Source of the DNA: CAVTHW01 sp963734625
Lineage (GTDB): Bacteria; Acidobacteriota; Terriglobia; Bryobacterales; Bryobacteraceae
Direction of reading: 5' to 3'
NCBI GenBank assembly: GCA_963734625.1
Contig: CAVTHW010000009.1
Span: forward strand, 1 to 64,000
DNA length: 64,000 nt
Shown: one piece after another, positions 25,442 to 32,677 of the stretch
Layout: every line of letters starts with the position of its first letter
Numbering within the stretch: position 1 is the stretch's first letter
Position numbers and translations under genes: made by a program
The notes under the pieces: generated by a model
Databases searched by the model: none
Seen by the model: only the letters and a program-made list of their open reading frames with translations
Told to the model about the DNA's origin: nothing

Positions 25442-26218
25442 TCAGTACTGCTTCAGTCTCCAGTTCCGATATTCGACCTTCATGGGGCCGCCAACGTGCA
25501 CCTGCACGCCGATCAGGCCGTCGGTGGGACGGTTCGGGGGGTCGTCGTCGATCACCATGCTCATGAGATGCCCGTTGATCATGTGGATCAAAACGTTCCC
25601 GCGCGCCGCCAGGTGGGCTGAGTTCCAATCGGTGGTCAAGAACCCGGCGAGTTCCTTATTCTCGCCCACGCTCGAGACCAGGATTGGCGGCCTGCCGCCT
25701 ACTACCCGCGTCACCTGGCCTCGCAGCGCGAGGAACAGGCGGCCCTTCTCCTCGTAGTTGTTCCCGGTTAAGCTATTCCGGCCATCGATATCGCACTGGT
25801 AGCCGCGCATGGCGAACTTGTTGGCCGGCGTCACCGTGTCAGGCACCACCATACTGCGATAGTTGATGCCGCTGTTGCCTCCGGATGTAATCCGAAAATC
25901 CACCTTCAACTCGAGATCCTTCGGGGAGCCGCCGCGCCAGATGATGAACGTGTTGCTCTTGATAACGGTTTCCGGGGTGATCTCGCCTACCATGGCGCCA
26001 TCTTCCACGCGCCAGTACTTGGGATCGCCGTCCCAGCCGGTCAGGGTCTTGCCATCGAACATGGAAACGAAACCGGGCTCATCCCCGGTGACGGCCGCCG
26101 GCCGGTCGCTCTGCCTCGGCGCGTAGGGTTGATTGGATGCCTGCTGAGCTGCCAGGGGCAGGCTGGATAAGCTTCCTATGAGGGAAGCGAGGAATGGTCT
26201 GCGTCCGGTGGTATACAT
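25442..26218 (-). CDS. Exported DUF1080 (3-keto-disaccharide hydrolase-like) protein
   Basis: I start at ATG 26218 (MYTTGRRPFLASLIGSLSSL), giving an export signal ending at PLAAQQA; the longer open frame runs back into a comM remnant. The 258-residue protein has the jelly-roll DUF1080 pattern: GFVSMFDGKTLTGWDGDPKYW, DLELKVDFRITSGGNSGINYRS, AMRGYQCDIDG and the C-terminal GPMKVEYRNWRLKQY. The family is named for hydrolysis of 3-keto-glucosides and is abundant in acidobacteria and planctomycetes. It probably acts on periplasmic or extracellular glycosides. A second DUF1080 gene lies at 26858, divergently oriented. Confidence 0.85.
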   Translation of the reverse strand: MYTTGRRPFLASLIGSLSSLPLAAQQASNQPYAPRQSDRPAAVTGDEPGFVSMFDGKTLTGWDGDPKYWRVEDGAMVGEITPETVIKSNTFIIWRGGSPKDLELKVDFRITSGGNSGINYRSMVVPDTVTPANKFAMRGYQCDIDGRNSLTGNNYEEKGRLFLALRGQVTRVVGGRPPILVSSVGENKELAGFLTTDWNSAHLAARGNVLIHMINGHLMSMVIDDDPPNRPTDGLIGVQVHVGGPMKVEYRNWRLKQY

Positions 26219-26857
26219 GGTTTGCCGCCCACAATTGTACACTCCGGCGGATCTGTACCGCTCAACTCCAGTAGGTCCGATCCAGGCTGCGCTATTGCGC
26301 GGCTTCAGCGCGTGTTTGGCGGCAACGGCCGCCGCGGCAGTTCCGAGTACCTTCTCATGGTCCTGCGGGACTTCGAAGCCCACGGAACCATCAAGGAAAA
26401 GTACGACCTAGTGAGCGCAACTCCGGGGGAAAGGGACAAGATGCGGCTGGCGTGGCGCTTGCGCGTCTTGGGGCGAAGCCGCATCCCGGGGGGGCTGATG
26501 GTCAAACGATTGTGCTGCGTTCTCGTGTCGACAACCGCGCTCCTGGCGCAGACCGACAGCTCCTCTGGGGTCACCCCGGTCAATTCCTTCCTGGCGGGCT
26601 TCCCGCCTGGAACGAAGTCAACCGGCTCGACGGCCGGGCTTGGCTCTGCGCCACGCCGCCATGCTCCCCAGCTGAATCCGGAAGCTGACTTTGCAGAACA
26701 TCACCATCCCCGGCAGCCATCGCGACGTCGTCATCGGAGAATGATATGGCCGATACGGCCGTCGACGCAGGGCCTTCCATGAAGCACTCAGGCCCGCGAT
26801 TACGACCTGACCCACTCTGTGCTAATCATTAAATGACAGGGTCGACGCCAAAAAACG
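26219..26857. other. About 640 bp of decayed sequence between two DUF1080 genes
   Basis: It holds the comM 3' fragment (26261-26328, listed separately). Plus-strand 26354-26419 can encode VLRDFEAHGTIKEKYDLVS, which resembles the C-terminal end of trehalase/GH63-like glycosidases, followed by nonsense in every frame. The rest has no gene-like signal. The stretch looks like debris from several past insertions or deletions. The glycosidase similarity is from memory of the family and is weak. Confidence 0.4.
26261..26328 (-). pseudogene. comM: comM 3'-end fragment (copy A)
   Basis: About 68 bp align with the 3' terminus of the intact comM gene (29456-29525): CTCAACTCCAGTAG, TCCGATCCAGGCTGCG, TATTGC and TTGGCGGC are shared at corresponding positions, with scattered substitutions and one 1-nt gap. 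It includes the mirror image of the comM stop region. Orientation is the same as the real gene. It ends abruptly in unrelated sequence on both sides. Confidence 0.68.
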
Positions 26858-27769
26858 ATGACGCCCCCGCGCAAGGCGAGCGAGTCTAAAGGCATTGAGG
26901 CCACCCAACTTTTCCGCCCAAACTGCCGATGCGCGACGCAACTGCGGAATGCGTGGATAATTGGGTTTCTGCTCCTGGCTCTGGCAGCCGGTGCTGCCCT
27001 CGCTACCGGCAATGCTCTTACTCCCGAGGAGAAGAAGGCTGGATGGATCCTGCTGTTCGACGGCGGTACCCTGAGCCAGTTTCGCAATCCGGCGACCAAA
27101 GACCAGCCCCGCGACGCGTGGGTTATCGAGGCTGGCGCCCTCAAGTCACAAGTTCGCCCTCGCATCGAGGAGGACCTCGTCACCAAAGAGAACTTCCGCG
27201 ACTTCGAACTGGTGTTTGACTGGCGCGTTGCTCCGGGCGGTAACACCGGGGTGAAGTACCACGTCCAGCATCAGGTTTTCATCGACCAGACGAAAGTGGT
27301 GAGAGGCCCCGGCGGATACGTGGGCTCGATGGAACGCGCGCTTCACGACCGGAGCATGCGCCGCTCGGAGCTCGCACCCGGAGCGACTGCCCATGTCTAC
27401 TCAGTCGCCTTCGAGATGCAGCTGATCGATGACGCTCGGAATCCGGACGGCAAGAAGGGCCCCAAGTACGGCACGGGCGCCCTGTACGGCATGCTTGCCG
27501 CGAAGCCTGCGCCCTTGCATGCGGCAGGTGAATGGAACAGCGGCCGTCTGGTGGTCAAAGGCGACCACATCGAGCACTGGGTGAACGGGGTCAAGGTTCT
27601 GGATGGCTCGCTGGCTTCACCGGAGGTGCGTGAGGGGGTGTTGACTCGCTGGAAAGTTGCGCCCAGTATTCTCCAGATGCTAACGCACCCCAAACCGAGC
27701 GGTCCCATTGCGCTGCAGCACCATGGCGAGGAGGTGTGGTTCCGCAACCTCAAAGTGCGCCGTCTGTAA
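26858..27769 (+). CDS. Exported DUF1080 (3-keto-disaccharide hydrolase-like) protein
   Basis: 303 residues. A hydrophobic segment at about residues 33-50 (WIIGFLLLALAAGAALATG) serves as signal or anchor, after an unusually long basic N-region; the true start may therefore be internal, but no better codon is seen. The DUF1080 fold follows: EKKAGWILLFDGGTLSQF, NFRDFELVFDWRVAPGGNTG, VKYHVQH, HAAGEWNSGRLVVKGDHIEHW, and GPIALQHHGEEVWFRNLKVRRL at the end. It has an insertion with respect to the 25442 gene and the two are only family-level relatives. It is flanked on both sides by comM fragments, which suggests it arrived as cargo. Confidence 0.82.
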   Translation: MTPPRKASESKGIEATQLFRPNCRCATQLRNAWIIGFLLLALAAGAALATGNALTPEEKKAGWILLFDGGTLSQFRNPATKDQPRDAWVIEAGALKSQVRPRIEEDLVTKENFRDFELVFDWRVAPGGNTGVKYHVQHQVFIDQTKVVRGPGGYVGSMERALHDRSMRRSELAPGATAHVYSVAFEMQLIDDARNPDGKKGPKYGTGALYGMLAAKPAPLHAAGEWNSGRLVVKGDHIEHWVNGVKVLDGSLASPEVREGVLTRWKVAPSILQMLTHPKPSGPIALQHHGEEVWFRNLKVRRL

Positions 27770-27837
27770 CTTCGCGCGAACGGCCATTTCATTTGAACCG
27801 GGCCAGGTGGTCGCGATTGGCGACTGTCTTAGCTCCG

Positions 27838-27985
27838 GTTCGGCCGCGTGCTTGGCGGCGACGGAGGCCGATCCGCCCAGGTCGGCGATGGTGCGGGCAA
27901 CCTTCACGAGGCGGTCGTGGGCGAGGGACCGCTCGACGCGTCGGCGAATCTCGGCCGAAGACCCGCCTGCCTTGCGAGAGTACAC
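27838..27985 (-). pseudogene. comM: comM 3'-end fragment (copy B)
   Basis: 27838-27924 match intact comM 29506-29585 almost base for base (CTTGGCGGCGACGGAGGCCG, ATCCGCCCAG, GGTGCGGGC). 27925-27985 then match comM about 29716-29772 (CCGCTCGACGCG, CGGCGAATCTC) with the intervening 130 bp deleted. Translated on the minus strand it still reads SSAEIRRRVERS then LAHDRLVKVARTIADLGGSA. No function is expected. Confidence 0.85.
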
Positions 27986-28013
27986 AGCTGTAAGCTGCCG
28001 AAGGGACTTCAAG

Positions 28014-28934
28014 TTACAGGTCGATTTGGCCAATGATAGGGCTCTTGCCGGTGATCGATTCGAGCCGCCTTGTGAGCATCTCCCGCAACTCAGTCAGGTT
28101 TCTGTACTCAGGGACGTTATGCACCGAGAGATCAAAGTGCAAGGGGGTCCCTGCCTTCCTAAACAAGATCGGGCGCTTGCCAATCGCATGGGCGTAGCCG
28201 ACTTCATAGTAGACGTTGGGCCTCTCCCCGGAAAGGTCCGCGACCAGGAACTCGGCGGTCCGAATCTGGTCGAGAATGACGTCGGTGATCACGTCCTGAT
28301 GCTCAATGTCGTCGGCACGCTGGGCCCCTATTCGGAACCGCGAGGATACGTCCTTGATTGCGCTCCCAACATCTTCCAGTTCCGGCCTCGTCTTGTCCAT
28401 CCACATGAGGATAAATGCGGTGTTGGGATGGACAGTGATCTTCTGTTGCGCAAAGGGCCGCTGTTCGTCTGGCGGCCAGTCAAGTGGCAAGGCTCGGAGC
28501 GAATTGGACGCCATGTAAAACGCCTGCCGGACAAATTGAGGGCCGTAGTGCCCAGCCCCGACATTCCTCAAGACGATACTGAGGTAACTCCTCATCAAAC
28601 CGAGACTATCCGCCCCGAAAAGGCTGCCCTGGATCATCTGAGCGGCTGAGTTGAACCAGCGTTCGAGTTCTGTCAGCCTTGCCTTCAGCTCAGGCCGGGC
28701 TGGTTCGGGGCAGACCTTGTGGCCCTTCTCGTCACTGGGCCATCCTTCCATCCAGTCGCAGAATTCCCGCTCGAGTTGGGTACCAGCTTCGAGATGCAGA
28801 GTGATCCGATTGCTGAGCATTGGCGTTACCCGCAGTCCTCTTCGCTCTAGTCTGCCACAGTCGTCGAGCCGCGTCCGCCGCACTTCCGCCCAAGTGGCCC
28901 CCGCGGTCGCCAAATCTGCGTCGGAAAGGTTCAC
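28014..28934 (-). CDS. TIR/nucleoside-deoxyribosyltransferase-like domain protein
   Basis: 306 residues, cytosolic. The N-terminal 160 residues are helical and unfamiliar. The C-terminal half has AFILMWMD, IRTAEFLVADLSGERPNVYYEVGYAHAIGKRPILF and FDLSVHNVPEY. The core ADLSxxxPNVYYExGxAHA is shared by nucleoside 2-deoxyribosyltransferase-like and TIR-like domains that bind NAD or nucleotides; the conserved Glu in YYEVGYAHA is in the expected catalytic position. Several anti-phage effectors have such domains, so a defence role is possible, but no sensor gene is adjacent. The start is either GTG 28934 or ATG 28820. Confidence 0.6.
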   Translation of the reverse strand: MNLSDADLATAGATWAEVRRTRLDDCGRLERRGLRVTPMLSNRITLHLEAGTQLEREFCDWMEGWPSDEKGHKVCPEPARPELKARLTELERWFNSAAQMIQGSLFGADSLGLMRSYLSIVLRNVGAGHYGPQFVRQAFYMASNSLRALPLDWPPDEQRPFAQQKITVHPNTAFILMWMDKTRPELEDVGSAIKDVSSRFRIGAQRADDIEHQDVITDVILDQIRTAEFLVADLSGERPNVYYEVGYAHAIGKRPILFRKAGTPLHFDLSVHNVPEYRNLTELREMLTRRLESITGKSPIIGQIDL

Positions 28935-28979
28935 TTCCCGTGGTTGAGGTCGAGGCTTTGGGAAGCGCCGTGGGCGAGA

Positions 28980-29186
28980 TCAGGCGACTTCGGCGTACTG
29001 AACGCTGAGCACACCGGCGAGATCGACCCTCTTTGAGGCGTCGAGAATCTCGATGCCAACAATACGGTCGTTTTCGCCCAGCTCCAAGACCACGTTTTCG
29101 GCAATGTCCTTGTTCACCACCTGCCGGGCATCCGGGTCCAGGCAAATGTAGAGGAGATCGGTTTTCCTGTGGTAGGTTATCGTCAC
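28980..29186 (-). CDS. DUF2283-family antitoxin-like protein
   Basis: A GTG start at 29186 overlaps the stop of the DUF4258 gene by 4 nt. The 68-residue protein reads VTITYHRKTDLLYICLDPDA, then NVVLELGENDRIVGIEILDAS, the DUF2283 pattern (YDxxxDxLYIxL and GxIVGIEIL). DUF2283 proteins are commonly encoded directly after DUF4258 proteins, an arrangement usually regarded as a putative toxin-antitoxin module. There is a 45-bp gap to the TIR-like gene downstream, so all three may be one unit. Confidence 0.82.
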   Translation of the reverse strand: MTITYHRKTDLLYICLDPDARQVVNKDIAENVVLELGENDRIVGIEILDASKRVDLAGVLSVQYAEVA

Positions 29187-29455
29187 GCTTGTGCCTCCCA
29201 CTCGCCGTAGTAGGCGTATGCGGTCACCGTGATCATTGCGCCTTCTTCTTCAACATACACGACTTTGACCTTCTTCTGGGCGTATGGGCGCCCTCGCCAC
29301 AACGAACCGAAAAGGAAGACCTTCTCCTTTGCCAGCCGTCCACGTGCGGCGGGAACCGGCCAGCCGCTACGGAGGACATCCAAGATCTCCTCCTCGGAGA
29401 TGCCCCGAACTGGCATGCGTCTCCGGGTGTGAGGATCAATGCGAATTGCCGTCAC
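29183..29455 (-). CDS. DUF4258-family putative toxin
   Basis: 90 residues containing HTRRRMPVRGISEEEILDVLRSGWPV and KVVYVEEEGAMITVTAYAY, the DUF4258 signature (RMxxRGIxxEEV then a beta-hairpin). The family resembles small RelE/mRNase-type folds and pairs with DUF2283 antitoxins. It lies immediately after the intact comM gene: its first codon at 29455 is 1 nt from the comM stop at 29457, so it probably uses the comM transcript. Toxicity is inferred from family association. Confidence 0.8.
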   Translation of the reverse strand: MTAIRIDPHTRRRMPVRGISEEEILDVLRSGWPVPAARGRLAKEKVFLFGSLWRGRPYAQKKVKVVYVEEEGAMITVTAYAYYGEWEAQA

Positions 29456-29456
29456 C

Positions 29457-30977
29457 TCAACTCCAGTAGTTCCGATCCAGGCTGCGGTATTGCACCGCTT
29501 CGGCCACGTGCTTGGCGGCGACGGAGGCCGATCCGCCCAGATCGGCGATGGTGCGGGCCACCTTCAAGAGACGGTCGTGGGCGCGGGCCGAGAGACCCAT
29601 GCGGCGGACGGCCATCTCGAGCGTGCGTTCGCCAGCGTCATCGAGTTCGCACAGCTTGCGGAGCACCCGCGCCGGGATGCGGGAGTTGTAGAAGCCGCGG
29701 GCCTGCTGAATGGCGCGGGCCCGCTCGACGCGGCGGCGAATCTCAGCCGAGGAGTCTCCGCCGGCCTCGGCGCGCATCTCCTTGTAGGGCACAGCGGGCA
29801 CTTCGATGTGCAGGTCGATGCGATCGAGCAGCGGCCCGGAGATCTTGCTCAGATAGCGCTGGATGATGCCGCCGGTGCAGCGGCATTCGCGGGTGGAGTC
29901 GCCGTAGAAGCCGCACGGACAAGGATTCATGGCCGCGACCAGCATGAAGCTGGCGGGGAAGGACAGCGTCATGCTGGCCCGCGCGATGCTCACCGAACCG
30001 TCTTCCAGCGGCTGGCGCAGCAACTCCAGCACGTTGCGCGGGAACTCGGGGAACTCGTCCAGAAACAGCAGGCCGTGGCTGGCGAGGCTGACCTCGCCGG
30101 GGCGGGGAATGCCGCTGCCCCCGCCGATCAAGGCCGCGTCAGAGATGGTGTGGTGCGGCGCGCGGAAGGGACGCTCAAACAGCAAACCCCCGCCCTGCGG
30201 CAGAATGCCGGCAACGCTGTGTACCTTGGTCGTCTCCAGCGCTTCCTCCGAGGTCAGGGGCGGAAGGATTGCGGCCAGGCGCTTGGCCAGCATTGTTTTC
30301 CCGGACCCTGGCGGCCCGATCATGAGCACGTTATGCCCGCCCGCGGCGGCCACTTCCAGCGCGCGCTTCGCCGTGGTCTGTCCACGCACGTCGGCGAAGT
30401 CCAAAAAGGATTCGGGTTCCGGCGGCCGTCCAGAGATGGTGGAGGCAGTGGCGGTGAACCGCTCAGGCTGCTCCAGCAGGGCCACCACTTCCGACAGGTG
30501 CCGCACGCCGAAGACGCGCACGCCCTCGACGACGGCGGCCTCGGCGGCGTTCTCCTGGGGCACGATTACGCTCTCGAGACGGTTCTCGCGGGCGCATACC
30601 GCGATCGGCAGCGCGCCGCGCACGGGCCGGATCGTGCCGTCGAGCGAGAGTTCCCCGACCAGCAGATGACCATTGGTCTTGGGGGCGCTGCCCATCGCGC
30701 CCAGGATGCCCACGGCGATGGGCAAGTCGAAGCCGGCGCCTTCCTTGCGCACGTTGGCGGGGGCCAGGTTGATGGTGACGGCCTTGCTTGGATAGCCGAA
30801 GCCGGAGTTCATGAGCGCGGACTTGATGCGTTCGCGGCTCTCGCGCACCGCCGTATCCGGCATGCCCACCATGATCAGATCGCGGGCGTTGCCGGACGCC
30901 CACAAATCCACCTCCACATCGATCAGGTGGGCATCGATGCCATACACGGCGGCGCTACGAGTGCGGAAAAGGGGCAA
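29457..30977 (-). CDS. comM: ComM/YifB family Mg-chelatase-like AAA+ ATPase
   Basis: I start at TTG 30977 (MPLFRTRSAAVYGID), which gives 506 residues, the family length; the longer frame lacks homology. The order is an N-terminal Lon-like fold (VDLWASGNARDLIMVGMPDTA; SGFGYPSKAVTINLAPA), then AAA+ Walker A GPPGSGKTMLAKRLA, Walker B GLLFLDEFPE, a zinc-binding NPCPCGFYGD with CRCTGG, sensor motif SGPLLDRIDLHIEVP and the C-terminal helical domain LSARAHDRLLKVARTIADL. ComM is a hexameric helicase that promotes branch migration during natural transformation. In several bacteria comM is a preferred insertion site for islands, and here it is surrounded by fragments of itself. Confidence 0.92.
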   Translation of the reverse strand: MPLFRTRSAAVYGIDAHLIDVEVDLWASGNARDLIMVGMPDTAVRESRERIKSALMNSGFGYPSKAVTINLAPANVRKEGAGFDLPIAVGILGAMGSAPKTNGHLLVGELSLDGTIRPVRGALPIAVCARENRLESVIVPQENAAEAAVVEGVRVFGVRHLSEVVALLEQPERFTATASTISGRPPEPESFLDFADVRGQTTAKRALEVAAAGGHNVLMIGPPGSGKTMLAKRLAAILPPLTSEEALETTKVHSVAGILPQGGGLLFERPFRAPHHTISDAALIGGGSGIPRPGEVSLASHGLLFLDEFPEFPRNVLELLRQPLEDGSVSIARASMTLSFPASFMLVAAMNPCPCGFYGDSTRECRCTGGIIQRYLSKISGPLLDRIDLHIEVPAVPYKEMRAEAGGDSSAEIRRRVERARAIQQARGFYNSRIPARVLRKLCELDDAGERTLEMAVRRMGLSARAHDRLLKVARTIADLGGSASVAAKHVAEAVQYRSLDRNYWS

Positions 30978-31702
30978 TAGGAGAGATAGTGGCGGGGTGG
31001 ATGATTGTCTCTCACGCAAACTCGCGGCTCCGCCCCTCTCTGGCTGGCGCACCGATAATCAGGAGTTCAATGGGGACCGTGATCACGCAACTGCGGCAAG
31101 CCCGTTCTTCTCGACCACAAGCTGGACGCGGTGGTTCGAGTCCCGTCTCCCACTCCATGGTGCCTTCCTGGCGGCCCCCGGCGCTCCCGAAGATGTAGAA
31201 GTCGGGAACCAGGAATGCCTCCGATGGGCCCGGACACGGGCGCGGCGTGACACAGGAAAACTGCGGGATACCTCCGGGTGGAACCGGGAGGCCTCCTGAC
31301 GCGAGAATCGCACGCGGATGGCAGGGGGCGGAGGGGAACCGACAACACGGGAACCCGGGCTTTCACGGGCCAGTCATCAATTGACGTGCTGGCCGATGCC
31401 CGCCACGCTCTTGGGCCATCGGCATCGCCGGACGGTACAACGGCGGTATACGTATCCGCTTGCTGACCGTCCCTTCGTTTCAGCCCTGCTCGCTGAACTC
31501 GCACGAGAGAAGGAAGTTGATCGTCGCGACGCACTGAAGTAAGGTCGGGTCACAGCGAAAGGCTTGCCCCCGCGCCCATTCCCGAGCAGTAGAGCCGGCT
31601 GGTGAGGTTGCGGCCATTCGGTTGCAGATGGGGGAGACGCGGCGTTGCCAGCGCCAGCGGCGAAGGCGAAGGCTGCGATACGCGCCCGAATACGCAATCT
31701 CT
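30978..31702. other. About 720 bp with no confident gene
   Basis: Small frames on both strands lack family motifs. GGTTCGAGTCCCGTCTCCCA at 31133-31152, running on to CTCCA at 31157, resembles the T-arm and 3' end of a tRNA-Gly, but no anticodon arm or complete acceptor stem precedes it. The rest shows no promoter, terminator or repeat that I can support. Confidence 0.45.
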
Positions 31703-32485
31703 CTAGCGCTGATAGACGCGGATGTAATCCACCACCAGTTGCTGCGGGAACTGAGTAGTTTCGTCGGGATTGCCCGGCCACTGGCCGCCTACCGCCAGAT
31801 TCAGAATCATGTAGAAGGGGTGGTCGTAAGCCCAGGTCGCGCCCTCCGGAATTCCCGATGAGGGCAGCTTGAAGTACGACGTGCCATCCACGAAGAACTC
31901 AATGCTGTCCGGATTCCACACCGCCGCGTAGACATGGAAATCGTCGGCGAATCGAGCTCCGGAGGGCAGGGAATAGCGCTTGCCGATTCCCTTGCCGCCG
32001 GAGTAGCCGGGCCCGTGGACCGTTCCATTGACTGTCGTGGGTTCCTTGCCGATATTCTCCATCACGTCGATCTCGCCGACCGCCGGCCAACCCCGCGCTT
32101 TCGAGGTGTCCCCGAGCATCCAGAACGCCGGCCAGATGCCCTGGCCGTATGGGATCTTCATGCGGCCCTCGACCTTGCCATACGTGAAGCTGAACAGTCC
32201 CTGCGTCTTGAGCCGTGTAGAAGTGTAGCCGCTGCCGGTCTTGATAGCCTTGATCACCAGGTTGCCCGCGCCATCCATGAACGAGTTGTCGCGTGAGTTT
32301 GTGTAATTCTCGAGTTCGCGGTTGCCCCATCCGGTCGCGCCCAAGTCATAAACCCATTTCGCGGGATCGGGTGCCGAGCCGGCCGGTCCATTGAACTCGT
32401 CGCTCCAGACCAGCTTCCAGTCGGTTTGTGCCAGAGCGGGGGCGATCAACGTCGCCAGCAGCGCCAATAAACGCACGCAGGTCAT
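31703..32485 (-). CDS. Secreted GH16 beta-glucanase
   Basis: ATG 32485 gives 260 residues with signal peptide LLALLATLIAPALAQ. The GH16 jelly roll is complete: KLVWSDEFNGPAGSAPDPAKW, WGNRELENYT, YGKVEGRMKIPYGQGIWPAFWML, then the catalytic GEIDVMENIG (nucleophile Glu138, acid/base Glu143, Asp140 between). It ends with FYMILNLAVGGQWPG and VDYIRVYQR. The EIDVMEN form with the extra Met is typical of laminarinase/beta-1,3-glucanase-like members. Probably degrades fungal or algal glucans outside the cell. A comM 5' fragment lies just upstream. Confidence 0.92.
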   Translation of the reverse strand: MTCVRLLALLATLIAPALAQTDWKLVWSDEFNGPAGSAPDPAKWVYDLGATGWGNRELENYTNSRDNSFMDGAGNLVIKAIKTGSGYTSTRLKTQGLFSFTYGKVEGRMKIPYGQGIWPAFWMLGDTSKARGWPAVGEIDVMENIGKEPTTVNGTVHGPGYSGGKGIGKRYSLPSGARFADDFHVYAAVWNPDSIEFFVDGTSYFKLPSSGIPEGATWAYDHPFYMILNLAVGGQWPGNPDETTQFPQQLVVDYIRVYQR

Positions 32486-32549
32486 GTCTTGAGTATCGCG
32501 CAACCGCGCCCGCCGCTGGTCCGGCGGACTTGCTGCTGGCGTACCCCGA

Positions 32550-32586
32550 GGTGGGCATCGATGCCGTACACAGGGGCGATACGAGT
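32550..32586 (-). pseudogene. comM: comM 5'-end fragment
   Basis: 37 bp (AGGTGGGCATCGATGCC through ATACGAG) match intact comM 30926-30962 at 33 of 37 positions, in the same orientation. Translated it reads TRIAPVYGIDAHL against TRSAAVYGIDAHL at the ComM N-terminus. Homology stops on both sides. Confidence 0.65.
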
Positions 32587-32677
32587 TAGCCCGATTCCGC
32601 TCCACACGGTGTGTGCACCCGTTGCAGTCTGGAAATCCGGTCGGTTAGACGCCGGGCGAGGGTCCATTAGGGACGCC

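Noticed and set aside
26354..26419. Glycosidase (trehalase-like) gene remnant
   Set aside because: Only about 20 residues resemble the family, with no continuation in any frame; kept only as a remark in the intergenic entry.
31133..31157. tRNA-Gly-like 3' end (GGTTCGAGTCCCGTCTCCCA, then CTCCA)
   Set aside because: The T-stem does not pair and no anticodon arm or acceptor 5' strand is found upstream; could be a fragment, but too weak to call a tRNA or attachment site.
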